This document shows, piece by piece, positions 10,884 through 22,156 of a stretch of 64,000 nucleotides of DNA. The stretch is from Ganoderma boninense (Eukaryota > Basidiomycota > Agaricomycetes > Polyporales > Polyporaceae), in assembly GCA_002900995.3 (NCBI GenBank), contig CM035305.1, positions 2,960,467-3,024,466 on the forward strand, read 5' to 3'. The notes under the pieces were generated by a model, which was given only the letters and a program-made list of their open reading frames with translations, was not told the DNA's origin and did no database searches. Made by a program: the position numbers and the translations under genes. The stretch's first letter is position 1, and each line of letters starts with the position of its first letter.

Positions 10884-13800
10884 ATGTCCGCGACTCTACA
10901 CCCCGCCGGCCTATCCACTGACAGCCTCGACCTCGACCCCGCACCATCTGGCTCTCCCCCTGCAACCCAGGAAGAGCAATGGAGCGACGCGCATGATACG
11001 TTTGAGTCAGACACCGAGCGCGATGTCATTGAGGAAGTGGAGGAGAACGCCGAGGACCTTACTGTTGTTCAAGCTCCCAAGCTGCCTCCCGGTTCGGACA
11101 AAACGCAGACACATGAGATCGAGACCCCCTCGCCCACCAACATTGATACTAGTAACGCGCAGGAACGTGCATCCGATGCGGATACCACGAGTGTACATAG
11201 CATGCCAGTCGTGCAGGTCACGGAGCCAACTAGTCCCACCCTCCCCGCGACGCCTCGAAGCGTTCATTCTCACCAGTCCTCGACCACTGCAATCTCTAAT
11301 TCAAGCCTGGCTCCCCCGACACATTCCGCCAACAGCATCCACGACCGGCGACGACGAAGTCGGGCTACCTTCGACGTAAGTGGTTCATCGGTTTCCGTCA
11401 CGCCTGATGTCCTGACATAGGTCAAGTCTCGAGCTTCCAATCGCTTCTCCGGATTCCTCTCGAACCTCATTCATCGCCGAGATCATCCCCCAAACCCTAC
11501 ACCCGAGCCACAGCCGCCGACAACTTCATCTGCCAAAGACTCCTCACGCGCTTCGTCCCCTGTGCCCCCACGCCCAACGACCCCTCCACCTCAGCTGCCA
11601 CCACCTTCCTTGGATGATCTAGGCTTGAGTCTCTCCCCCCTTACCTCCCACCTCTCTCCCGCGCATTTCAGCAACCCTCCCACAAGCGGCGCATTCCTAG
11701 CTCCCCATTTCCTGCTCTTATGTCATTCTCAAGGTCTAGATGTCCTGCCACTCGTATCACCCCCTGCGCCGCAGCCGTACGCCCTGGTGCGTAGAGCAGC
11801 ATTCAAGAGTCTTGTAGTGATGGAACATCGTGGCGTCCTTGTTGCGATTGCGGGCCGCAGGGATGGAGTCAGGGTCTATGCCTTGGAGGAGGTCCGGAGG
11901 ATGGTGGAATGGCGCATGGAGGTCGAGATCAGGCGCGAGAAAGAGAAAGCTCGACGAGAGGAGGTTAAGCGGCCCATCACAGCGCTTTCGCTCATCCAGG
12001 CTGAGGAGTCTGAGAAACGAGGATCGACTGAAAAGCAGCCGGCCATCGTCCCTGCTGGTGTTAACGACAAGCGGCCTGTGCAACTTGGTCGCCGCAGTTC
12101 TGTCGCCGTTCCTCCTGGGCAACCTCGTCCTCCTGTTATTCGGGCCCAAAAGTCCAGGGCGTCATCTACGCGTTCCGCTCCATCTGAGCCAGTCGGTCCG
12201 CCGCCAGCGTACTCAAACTCTCCGCCTTCCCGGACACATGACCTACCAACAATGTCAACAACAGCGTCAACAACAGCTGCGGCACCAACTGTTACGCCTC
12301 CGCGCACACGCTCGAGGGCAACGTCGGTTAGCGAAGTTTTGGCTGGGACGATGTCGCGACGACACACGTTAACTAATGTCAATGGCGAAAAGGATCTGGA
12401 AGATGATACGAAAGGCGACTGGGCATCGAGCGACGACGAAGCTATCAACGTTATGGCAGCTCCGAGTGGCAGCCAGCTACTCGACGAACGAACGAGCGCT
12501 ATGGCCGCCGCCTCCGCTGCGTCTGCTTCGTCGACGGGGCCGCCTTCACGTGGGGACATGACCCGCTCTCAAACTGCACCTTCTCTTGGTGCACGACCCA
12601 ACCGGCGAAGCAGGCCAGCCAACTTGGACCTGTCTCTGACCAGAACAAACACCAATGTGGTCTCGGGTCCCCCGCCGTCTCCTACGCCGACGCTCTTGAC
12701 GCTTCAACAAGCTCTTAGCATTAGCTCGAACCCGCGAGACGAGAACGGAATGATGTCACCGGAGCTTGATGGGGATGCAGACGGTGAGGAAGACGAAGAC
12801 GCTGAGCCGAACCCACCGCCATCTCCGACAACTCCCACCCGCGAACGTATCAGTCTCGCGGAAGCGCTCTTCGAGAGTCGTCTTCCCGACATTCCACCCG
12901 CTGGATCTCGACGAGAACAGGAGCCAATCATCATCAGCTCACAAGCCAATACCGAGGGCGATGCTCCGGCGAGTCCCAGGACCTCGGAGTCGAATTCGGT
13001 CCTCACAAGGCGTAGCACTGGAGACCAGTCCAATAGACGGCGACGGAGGTGGTCAGTCCTCGGTGGTGTCTTTTCCAACCCGGTCAGCCAATCGCAGTCA
13101 TTTATTCCGACGGCGCCGGAGATGTCAATCCTCCCGCCGCCTCAACCCCCCCCGGCGCTCCCTGAGATGCGAGAACGGCGCCCCAATGTTCTTGTTCGCT
13201 CGCACTCTGGGCGGGTGCCTCAGGCAGGGGCCAACACCGCGGCGACGCCGGGGAGGCCACTGCGTCGTCCATCGACGTCTCCGGGTCCAAACAGCGCTGG
13301 CAATATCGCTCAGATTGCTGTGGATGCGTCCCCGTCTCCGTCCTTGCCACAACCGACCTCGGCTGGATCGTCGCACTCTCGCTTCCTGCCTCGCATCCTC
13401 ACCAATGCCTTGGCACGGAGGTCGACGATGTCCCGCCCTTGCCTCGTACTGCTGGGGCCGGATCGGACAGGCCCATGAACCTGCCGCCGCCACCGCATGC
13501 ACCTGCGCCAAAGTTGGAATACGTCAAGCTGCCGGGGACGAAGGGTGCCGTCGCGGTGAAGGCCGTAGAGACCGCGAAAAAGAGGTAAGCTTGTTTTATA
13601 CGCGCCAATTTTCGAAACGGAAGACTAACCGACTTCGTAGCTTCCTTGCGATCCTCTGCGGCGATAACGGTGAGAAGGTGGAGCTGTTTGCGGGCACATA
13701 CCGCACGGCTCTCGGACTCTCTCGCACGTTCATTCTGCCTGACTCCCCTCGGTCGTTGGAGTTGCAGCTGCAAGGTGATGATCTCGTCGAGGTTTTCTTG

Positions 13801-15314
13801 GTTTTCTCGCAGAACGTGTTTGGTTTGGAGCCCGCTACGGTTCGGGTGCGCGAGGTTCGGATTGGACGTGCGGAGCGTAGGGCCGCTCGTCGTCGTGCCA
13901 GGGAAAATGTCTCTGGGACATCACCCGGCGATGCAGACACCGACGGTGCTGCCAATGCCGAAGAAGACGCATCTGTCAACGTCACAATTGGCATTGCACC
14001 CACGCCTCCTATTGGGGACGATCCGCCCCAGACTGCATCTTCTGGCATCGCGTCACCCCCCGTGGAAACCACGACGCACCTTGCAGTCGATACGGCGAAC
14101 AGCAATGCCAATTCCACCGACGAGCTGGTCACGCTGGCGGCGGCTCAGATGAGCCCGTACTCGACCTTCCAGCAGCTCACGTTCTCGCCGAACTTCCCGC
14201 TTGCAACTATCGCAGACGAGTATATCATCCCTCCTACCTATCGCTCCTTCCTGGATTACCGCAGCCAGTACGAGCCAGAGGGCGATGGGACAGGAAGTGT
14301 GGACCTCTCACAGGTCCAATTCTCTCCTCCGGTTTACCTGTTCCTACCCCTGCGCCACCGTCGAGATGGTTCTATCGTGATCCCAAGGGCATCATTCGTG
14401 GTGAGTGTGGCTTATTTTCTTTTATCGACTTCTATTCACACACACGACCAGGTCCCTGGAAGGCGTCCCTAATGCAAGCATGGTACCGCGATGGCCTATT
14501 ACCTCTTGACCTGCCTGTCAGGAGAGAAGAGGAGACGGACTACATCCTTCTAAGGGAACTTCGGCTGCAATGCGTTGACCCATCGTACCCCTTCTGCTCC
14601 TCTCCTCCAGCGCCTGTCCCTGCACCAGCACCCGCACCCATATCTCTGTCTGTAACCGATTCCTCAAAACCTCTCCTTTCACCACAATCTCTTCTTTCCC
14701 AGCCGAAGCATTTTGGTCCTCCTGCCCTCTTCTACTCGTCTCGAGGCGGACACAGTACCACTATCGTCGACTCCCGTGGCAGATCTGTGTTGAAGGGCCG
14801 ATTCATGTGGACGACTGACGACAGTGATGAATCGCAAATCGCCGGTCGCCTCGGTGACGTCAAGCGACTCGAGGCGTTCGACGTCAAGGATCGTGCAGTC
14901 CTCGTCGCAATGCGCCAGGGTGGCCTCGAGGCAGTGGATTTTGGCGACGCGCTCTTGAAACCCGCGGACCACTCTCGCACCATCTTCCCCCATTTCAACC
15001 CGCCATTGTCGAGTACAAACCGCCGTGGACCATTCGTTTGGAAGATTGGTACCCCCCTGGACTCCTCCAACGGGACGTCCGGGCCATTCACCCTGCCTAT
15101 CATGACCAGGAGCAACACAGGCCCTCGCAAGAAGCAGAGTACGGGTCCGTCAAAATCCCCCGGGCGTACCGACTTCAGTACGTCTGGAGATGGAGACGAG
15201 CACACTGAAGAGGTGATCTTCCTAGGTCGCAAGGGCGACGAGATGTACCTGTGTGAGAAGTCCTGCTCGACGTTTAGGGTACTCAAGCTATCTCCTAGTT
15301 CGTCGGTATCATAG
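10884..15314 (+). CDS. large CNH-like beta-propeller protein with an embedded GYF domain
   Basis: Exons 10884-11375, 11421-13584, 13641-14400 and 14452-15314 give about 1,425 residues. The N-terminus is Ser/Pro-rich and disordered. A CNH-like half follows: GAFLAPHFLLLCHSQGLDVL, FKSLVVMEHRGVLVAIAGRR, DGVRVYALEEVRRMVEW. After 500 low-complexity residues comes FLAILCGDNGEKVELFAG, RTFILPDSPRSLELQLQGDD and LVEVFLVFSQNVFGLEPATV. A GYF domain spans exons 3-4: WFYRDPKGIIRGPWKASLMQ, AWYRDGLLPLDLPVRREEE. A last propeller part reads RLGDVKRLEAFDVKDRAVLV, VAMRQGGLEAVDFGDALLKP. Known: CNH domains bind small GTPases and GYF domains bind proline-rich peptides, so a scaffold role is inferred. Two frame breaks, near 13,411 and at TTT 14,333-14,335, interrupt the reading; each is fixed by one base and neither offers intron signals. 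Function not established. Confidence 0.75.
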
Positions 15315-15771
15315 CATGGACAGATCCTAGGGCCACATTTGCGCTTCTTGTTGGGCTGGTATCCCTCACGACCCATGATCTATGAAGCCATGATCACGAT
15401 ATCTCGTGCCTCTCCCCTCTCCCTCTCTTATTCTAATTCTTGTGACAACTATGCAATACGGACGCTGGGCATGTCCAACGATACCTGCTGTATTATCTAG
15501 CGGCCAATACTGGCTTGACAATAGGACGCACTCCATAGAGACTAGTACTGTCACGCCACTGCAAACATCCCGTAGTATATCCCATGACCCTCTCCCCAAC
15601 AACTCTACACTTACTATTCTTGTCGTACTTAGCTCTAGCTTAGCATGTCCACCAAGTCATTTCGAGGCAATACAGAGACATTCACATCGAGTTGCTAATA
15701 GCGCGGGCGTGAAACGGTCAATGGGTTGAAGGGTTTATCTAGATGTATGTAGATGCCACCCGACTTGCTCA
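15315..15771. terminator. convergent 3' regions of the CNH/GYF gene and TFIIIA
   Basis: This is a 457-bp tail-to-tail spacer. It holds no recognisable gene; the plus-strand open frame through it lacks coding character. Confidence 0.35.
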
Positions 15772-17461
15772 TCATCGTTTTTCGACCTTCTTGCCGCGTA
15801 CCCAACTGTCAACCTTCTCTCGTGCGACGTCGAGACCATGCTCGGCATGAAAGTGGCGATGGAGGTCGTATGCGCGACTGAATACGTACTGGCAGATGGT
15901 CTGCTTACTGCTCGCAGCGACTTGCTCTTGTTCGGCGGTTAACTGGGCGGCAGGTGAGGGAAGGGGCATTGTAACTTGACTGCCTGTTTCAGAGACTCTT
16001 TGGCATGCGAGATGTACGCCTTGCCCGTTAAAAAGTCGATGCCTGCTCCAATATCTGTCTCGGATTCAATCTCGTCCACGTCTGCAGCTTCGTGATCAGA
16101 CGAGGCGCCTTGGGGTGCATGCAGCTTCGCGAGATGGCGCTGGAGGAGGTGCTTGTATCCGAATGAACGTTTGCAATGGTCGTGAGGACAGACAAAGTCG
16201 CGTTTTCCGAGATGAGCGATGTTGTGGTGGGTCGTGAGGGCCTTTTTCTGTTCAAAGAAACTCACCTTAATCAATGCTCCAGCAACGACGGTCTACGAAC
16301 CGACTTGAAGTCCTTGTCGCACCCGTCCACCTCGCAAACCCAGTCTCGTCCAACCTCTCCGCCACGCCGCCGTTTACGCGGACGCTCGCCTTCATTTTCC
16401 TGACCCAGTCTCAGGTGCGTCATCGATGTCATCTTCTTGATCTCGTTGGGCGTGTATCTTCAAGTGAGCGCGGAGACCCTTTTGTTGGGAAAATGTCTTG
16501 CCGTTGCAGGATGCGTAAGGGCACGTTGGCGGATGTACCGCCCGTATGTGGTGCTGCAAGGCGGACCACGTCGCGTAGTATGTTGGTTCTCTGTCCACAG
16601 GAGATAGACAGGTGCCGTGAACACAGGTATACCGTTTGTCTGTGGGCACATGAGAGTCGAACATGACTTGGATTTATGGGAAACGAACCATCGTGTATCT
16701 TCGAGTGCGCCGAGAGCTTCTGTTTCGTAGCAAACGACCTCGTACAACTAAGGTGCTCGCAACGGTACGGCTTAGTACCTGGAGGAGAATGGACCGTGCA
16801 AATGTGCACCCGAAGTTGGTGGTGCTTAGAAAATGCAGCATCGCAGCCCTCTTCTGCGCACTTAAAGGCCGGGTCAGATACGAAGGCTACGAGAAGTCTT
16901 GGCATATGCATACCCTGAACGGCTTCTCCCCGCGATGTAACTCAATGTGCACGTTCAGGTGTTGTGAAGTCCAGAATCGCTTTCCACACCCCTGATCGGG
17001 ACATGCAAATGGCTTCGCGGAGCTTGGTAAGTGTGTGCGTGCGTGTGCTTGGAGGTGACTTTCGCGTAGATATGACTTGTTGCAAACGTTGCAAATAAAG
17101 GGGCGCTGTCATTCATGCGATTAAGAATTATTATTTGGGCGACGCTTGACCAACATACATCTCCGGAATGAGATCGTTCGTGCTCCGCCAAACGCGACGG
17201 TTTCGTGTAGGTTTTGGTACATCCTTCAAACGTACAAGAGTAGCAGCGCTTTGAATTTGGAGGTTGGGGGCTGGAAGCAGAGGTTAAGGGTCCAGACACA
17301 TGTTCGGGCTGGGGTTCAGGCTCAGACTCAGTGTACGTCGGGTCGTTCTCGGTGCTTGGTGCGGGAGACGAGAGATGGATGACCAAAGAATCCCGACGTT
17401 TGCGTTTGCGTAGAGTGACTGTGTTTGCGGACGAGCTATACAAGTCTTCGATAGATGCCAT
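15772..17461 (-). CDS. transcription factor IIIA, multi-C2H2 zinc finger
   Basis: The gene starts at 17461 (MASIEDLY) and ends at TGA 15774-15772 with at least five exons. Successive C2H2 fingers read CYSCTFEGCTKTYTKPSRLA, FICNVCNKSYLRESHLQAHA, FACPDQGCGKRFWTSQHLNV, CAEEGCDAAFSKHHQLRVHI, YRCEHLSCTRSFATKQKLSA, YTCVHGTCLSPV, CPYASCNGKTFSQQKGLRAH, WVCEVDGCDKDFKSKKALTT, FVCPHDHCKRSFGYKHLLQR, and a C-terminal degenerate finger LQCPFPHL...ICQYVFSRAYDLHRHF. This finger count and the spacing TGEKPF-like linkers fit TFIIIA, which binds the 5S rRNA gene and 5S rRNA and recruits TFIIIC/Pol III. Two single-base breaks interrupt the frame: an extra base in the AAAA run (plus strand TTTT 16,395-16,398) and a missing base near 15,950. 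TFIIIA is essential in yeast, so sequence error is more likely than decay. Confidence 0.85.
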
Positions 17462-17630
17462 GGTAGACAATAGAGTGTTGTGACCGTGAGCAGGGATGAA
17501 GTGTTGGGCAGGAGTGGTCAGAACGAGTGGCCGTGGCCATGTCGAGGAAATTTCCATTACCGCAGTTACGCGCCCAGCCGAGTCTGCATGAGCGTCTGCG
17601 CTCGCAGCGCAGCACCCGCTCGTCGCCACC
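17462..17630. promoter_or_regulatory. short bidirectional promoter, TFIIIA and Rpc37
   Basis: Only 169 bp separate the two diverging ATGs, both of genes for the RNA polymerase III apparatus. Core elements of both promoters must lie here or in the leaders. I see no clear TATA box. Confidence 0.6.
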
Positions 17631-18596
17631 ATGGAGGTCGAGGACCGGCTCGTCAGCGTGATCCCCATCCACTACACGAATGCGTTGCAACCAAATGTCC
17701 AACTCCATCAGTTCCCTCTCCTTACTCGTCCTCTGGAGGTTCCACCATCTGCCGCCGCGAGCGGCAAGCGCATCCGTGCTCGCCTAAAGTCGAAGGTCCA
17801 ACGGCTCGAGGTTCACGTTCCGGTCGACACTCGCCCCGAAGTATGGAATGGCGAGCGCTCCAAAGAATTGGGCGCAGCTCGGGGGGAGGATGATAAAGAG
17901 AAGAACCAGGAGTTGCCGAAAGTGAAGCAGAGGGAAGGGGATGAAGCAAGGCTATCGGAAGTGCGTATGCGGAGCGAGCAGGTGCCACAAGTGGGGGTGT
18001 ATGTGTTGGGTGTTCTCCGTGAAGGTGAGCTGCAAACATGTCGTGCCCGATTTCCGTTGCTGATACCATTGCTGATACCTTTTTGTAGGCCGGCTACATC
18101 TGCATCCGATCAGCGAGACCCACCAATTTCGCCCAACCTTGACCTACATGGATATGCATCTACGGAAAAGCAGGCGAACCCGTGGAGGGGATGACTCGGA
18201 TGATGACGATGGTCCTCCTCCAGATCCGGACGAAGCCCCTCCAGCCCCAGCACCTAAGAAGGAGAAGAAACCCTCCGGAGATGCGAAAGAAGTACAGGTG
18301 GCTGTTCGCAAAACGGCGGAAAGCCAGGGCATGCAGTTCACGGGCGGCATGACACAAATACGAAGGGATATGCTCACACTCATACACGCCGAGGAGGATG
18401 AGGATTGGGACGATTATGAATATTGCGGCGGGGAGGTGAGTCGCTTTGATGACTCGTAGCTTATGAACCTGATGGTTTATTGTTCCAGACCGTGGAGGCG
18501 AACGAGGCGTTTGAGTCTGTCTTCTCAACGTCATTCGAAGAACTAGAATGTAAAACAGATATCACAAGTCTCCTAAAGGATGTGCCCGGCTTATGA
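17631..18596 (+). CDS. RPC37: RNA polymerase III subunit RPC5 / Rpc37
   Basis: Exons 17631-18024, 18089-18435 and 18489-18596 give 282 residues. The start MEVEDRLVSVIPIHYTNAL is the family's opening strand (a pattern of acidic residues then IPVY/IPIHY and LLQYPL-like text, here LHQFPLLTRPLEVP). Next come a positively charged SKVQRLEVHVPVDTRPE block, QVGVYVLGVLREG, and RLHLHPISETHQFRPTLTYM, followed by an acidic/proline spacer. The last exon encodes FESVFSTSFEELECKTDITS and a short end. Known role: Rpc37 pairs with Rpc53 in the TFIIF-like subcomplex of Pol III, acting in initiation, termination and reinitiation. It diverges from TFIIIA across a 169-bp spacer, which suggests co-regulation of Pol III genes. 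The identification rests on the N-terminal pattern and overall layout. Confidence 0.82.
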
Positions 18597-18763
18597 CTTG
18601 TGCAATATTGTCGAGGCGGATGGACTCAAGACTGCTGAGGCTGCCCATCGCGTATTCGGTCTTAATCATCCTTACTCGGTTGTATTCCAAACGTTCCATG
18701 AGCGCTTCCGGTTTTTCATTGCTCTTCTCGCTTCTTACCACAAGATCCCACTCTTGACTTCCA

Positions 18764-21579
18764 TGTCGCTGTCAAGCGACACAGAGTCCGAATGCGAAGG
18801 TTCAATCTCATGCTGGGATCCAACGGACTTAATGGAGATGTCTTCGATTGAACCCTCGGGGGACATGCACGTATCCCATCTGCAGCACGCCATAGAAACA
18901 TTATCAAGTATCAGTATATGCGGTATAGAAGACGTGGGCATCTCGTGTTATGTTACCAGAGAAGTCCAAGACCCATTTTGACCGATTGTAACAGGATCAG
19001 CTCGTCCTTGAACAAGTCTGGAGCGCGTCTGGCACAATTCAACGCTCTCTCGACTTTGTAATCGGTCACGTTCCTTCCAACGAAAACGGATGGGTCCAGG
19101 TGCAAGAGATTCTGCGCTTGTTTCGTACGAGCTCATTTTTCTATTACTTGCTGTTCAAAGCTGAGATGTGATGTGTTGCGTGCATGCAGTCGATCCTTCA
19201 GTTCTAGCCATGCTCTTCGAATATCGCGCGGCAATTTACGACTTAGCAGCTCGAAATGCTGATGGTCAAACCCTGATCGTCTGCTGGGTGGACTTGGTTC
19301 TCGCAAAAATGGGTCAAGCTGTCATTGCGGTCGCCGGAAGTCTCTACAGCATCGTTCCCTCGCATCGAGATCAGCCAAGTACAATCCTCGCACGGAGGGA
19401 TGACGACATGTTGCGTGCAGCGGCGCAATTACCTGGTGGGCATGACAAGGATCTTCAAAAGTCGCTCACTGACACGCTTAATGTGCCGCAGAATCTTGGA
19501 GTGACGTTGTGGGGGTCTTATGCTCTGAGCACCATTCACCGGCCGCAACTCGTCTTGCGACCACTCTAATTTTTGGAGTCAATGTGATGCTCCCACGAGT
19601 GGCTGGCAATATGTCGACTATCGATTCGTAAGCGTCAGCCAATGGTTTTTTTTATCTTCACTAACGTTGTTCGTCTCCCAGTGACTCCGAGCGATGGCAA
19701 GCGCTTCTACGAGTCCTCGACGAGTGGATCAAGAAGACTATCATTCACGACAGGATGGGTATTCAAATCAATATCGAAGATCCTAACGAGGAGGACCGCA
19801 TTGCATATGCGATGTTCGTGTCTTTGTATGCGGTATGATTAGCCTTGGAAATCACCAAGGAAGGTTCTAATTTTGCTCCAGGTGGCTGCGTCCACTGATT
19901 TGGCAACATTGGACTTGAGCTGTCGACCACAGTCAAGTGCGACTTTGGTGGATATGATCCAGACCGTCCTTCGGCTCAAACCAAGCCCCTCGATACTCTC
20001 CGTCCTGTCGCCGACTGCCGTTCTCGACAACGCTACAACGATTTTGATAGGATGGGGCATGACAATTCCATGGTCATGGACTACGTGGATGGATGCGCGT
20101 CTCCACAACTCTGAAATAATTGAACATCTCGTAAGCAACGTGCGTTCTTCCCCCATATATGCTCCTGATCGAGCAACAATAGAGTGTGGCTTGGCTGCAT
20201 ACCGTAGATATACCCCCAGAAGCAACCCTCTGGCCCATGAATGCCTACTCAAAGGGTGATGATCTGACGACATCATTAATGAGTTGCCCTTTACCTGCTT
20301 TGTCGATGATGATGGTACGTTTTTATGACTCGGTGGTTGAAGTTGAAGTCACTTAGACCTTGCATCCAGCGCTTGTTGCTCTACATTCTCCGCGCTGTGA
20401 GCGACACGAACTCTAGATTCGAATCATTGGATCTTGGAGAACTTACAGTCAAAATATGCTGGAGTGTAAAAGTACCTTCTGCGGACTGTGGAGGTTGATG
20501 GGCCCTCTCTACTTGTTCATATGTGAGACGCTGTGCAAGCTTTTCGCATTGCTGCCCGATGGCGAACCTGAACTTGACGGTGAGTCCGCACATTGAGAAG
20601 AAGTATTACGCTAACGATCCACAGCGAGGGACTCTATCTTAGAAATCATCTCCTTCTTTCCATCTAGCTTGAAAGGAGCCGCCAATGTGTTCTCCGATCC
20701 AAGGGCCAAGTGCTACGGGAAGTTAAATGAAAGTGAGCATAGGAGAAGTTGATGGTGCTCCAATGCATAGGATGATTTTTTGCTAGGACTTGTCGCCTCT
20801 AGCAGGTATGGATCGTGGTTAGTACGACTGTACATGCACACTGATTTGTCCAGACTCTTGCTTGACAAGTCGAGTTGTTCGTCCATGCGAATTACGAGAC
20901 AGACCACTCAATTTCTAACACTGTTATGGATGACTGGAACGCCCCGATTCTTCAATCCTGATGCTATCCATCGCTTTCTTTCTAGTCTCTGCGACACATT
21001 ATGCTCCGATTCACAGGCACAGAAGACCCTTGGAGACGCCGCCATTTGTTTGTTGTCGGTGATCAAGAGCCGTAGGGATGACCCAACCTTCCAACCTGTA
21101 GACCGATGCTATGAAGTGCAATTGATATGGGCAAGCAGCGGAGATCCGGCCGATTTACTCTTAGCATGTGAGTATATTTTGCTGCCTTTCATCCCGCCAC
21201 AATGATCAACGTTTAGGATAGCCTCATTGGCGACTTACGTATCCGCGTCAACGGGCTCACGGGACAGTCACTTGCTTTGGGCGGATACTTGGAGCTATTT
21301 CTGCGATATGCTGCTGCTTATCTTGGAGAAGGAATTTGTAGGGCCAGGATTAGAGGAATCCCTTTCCTTGTTCGTCGCTCCAGGTATCTGCAGAGCCCTC
21401 CTAAGTTTATTGGAGATCGCCACAGACCATGCTCGTACGTTGCGTTATTATAAGCTCTGAGGACGAGACTGAAACTGGTAGCAAGTTCGCTGTTGTATTT
21501 CCTCCCCTTGGACAACATCCTTAATGACGGAATTGAAGAAGCTTCACTTGATCGGAGACAGCACGTCCGGCGGAGGTGA
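18764..21579 (+). CDS. unrecognised multi-exon gene, possibly damaged
   Basis: From the ATG at 18764 (MSLSSDTESECEGSISCWDP) a chain of exon-like segments continues to a stop at 21579 (ending EEASLDRRQHVRRR). Segments include DQLVLEQVWSASGTIQRSLD and EILRLFRTSSFFYYLLFKAE near 19.0-19.16 kb, SVLAMLFEYRAAIYDLAARN near 19.2 kb, SERWQALLRVLDEWIKKTII at 19.69-19.85 kb, LATLDLSCRPQSSATLVDMI at 19.9 kb and LLWADTWSYFCDMLLLILEK at 21.3 kb. They read as amphipathic helices and carry GT-AG junctions at most ends, so this was or is a real gene. The frame cannot be kept between the first and second segments, near 19.16 kb, or near 19.54 kb. I recognise no family; such long helical proteins are common and uncharacterised in Agaricomycetes. 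Coordinates of the ends are reasonable, the internal model is not resolved. Confidence 0.5.
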
Positions 21580-22156
21580 AGACTATGCCACGGTCCTCAG
21601 GCAGCGGATCAGTCCCATCGCCGAGCTCCTCTACAAACATGTGGGTGGCAGTGGTGAATCTTCACGGCGGATGACGTATACTGAAGACATCGTCCGCAGC
21701 TGGAGCCCCGTTCCGACCCGCCCAAGGTTTGTAGACAGCCCCGCCGAGCCGGAATCGCTCACAGCCTTCATTCCAGAATGCTCCTCCTCCTGTCTGGGAA
21801 TCTGTCTTCTGTTTGATCCGCTCAATACCCTGTCTTATTTTAAGTGTGAATTGAGTTTGGGCAGAGAGGTTTTTGGGAATGCAAGGATTTCCGTTTCCGA
21901 GCGTTGCCGCTGCCGCGTCACATTTCGACTACCATAACTGGTAATTGCACAGGTTGGCACAGTATTAGCACACCAATCGCCCAACTCACTCACCCACCTT
22001 CACCTAACCACTATCCAATAGCTAAATTTCTCGCTCGCTCCTTTTGGTGTCACCGTACTCATATGCGATCGATGGATTTAGTTCCTCGGCGGCAATGCCA
22101 CCGCTGTGCATTTAACTCTGACGGAGGGCGCATTCGGAGGAGCTCGTCGACCCCCC
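21580..22156. other. intergenic, promoter of the P-type ATPase
   Basis: This 577-bp gap precedes the ATPase start. The open frame through 21.58-21.94 kb overlaps the end of the previous gene in another frame and has no recognisable content. Confidence 0.35.

Noticed and set aside
11876..12559. Minus-strand open frame opposite the CNH/GYF gene
   Set aside because: Shadow of a GC-rich coding exon; no motif, and the plus frame has the conserved text.
13300..13420. An intron explaining the frame jump in the CNH/GYF gene
   Set aside because: The GT and AG pairs available (for example 13,335 to 13,420) have poor donors and would remove the ordered segment RFLPRILTNAL.
13596..14132. Minus-strand open frame of 178 codons
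   Set aside because: Opposite a conserved plus-strand exon and with no recognisable features.
15406..15729. Small gene between two convergent genes
   Set aside because: No signature, and it spans both 3' regions.
16395..16450. A GC-AG intron (GCCCAACG...GTCAG) explaining the TFIIIA frame jump
   Set aside because: The donor is far from consensus and the segment would remove a normal linker; a single extra base in AAAA is simpler.
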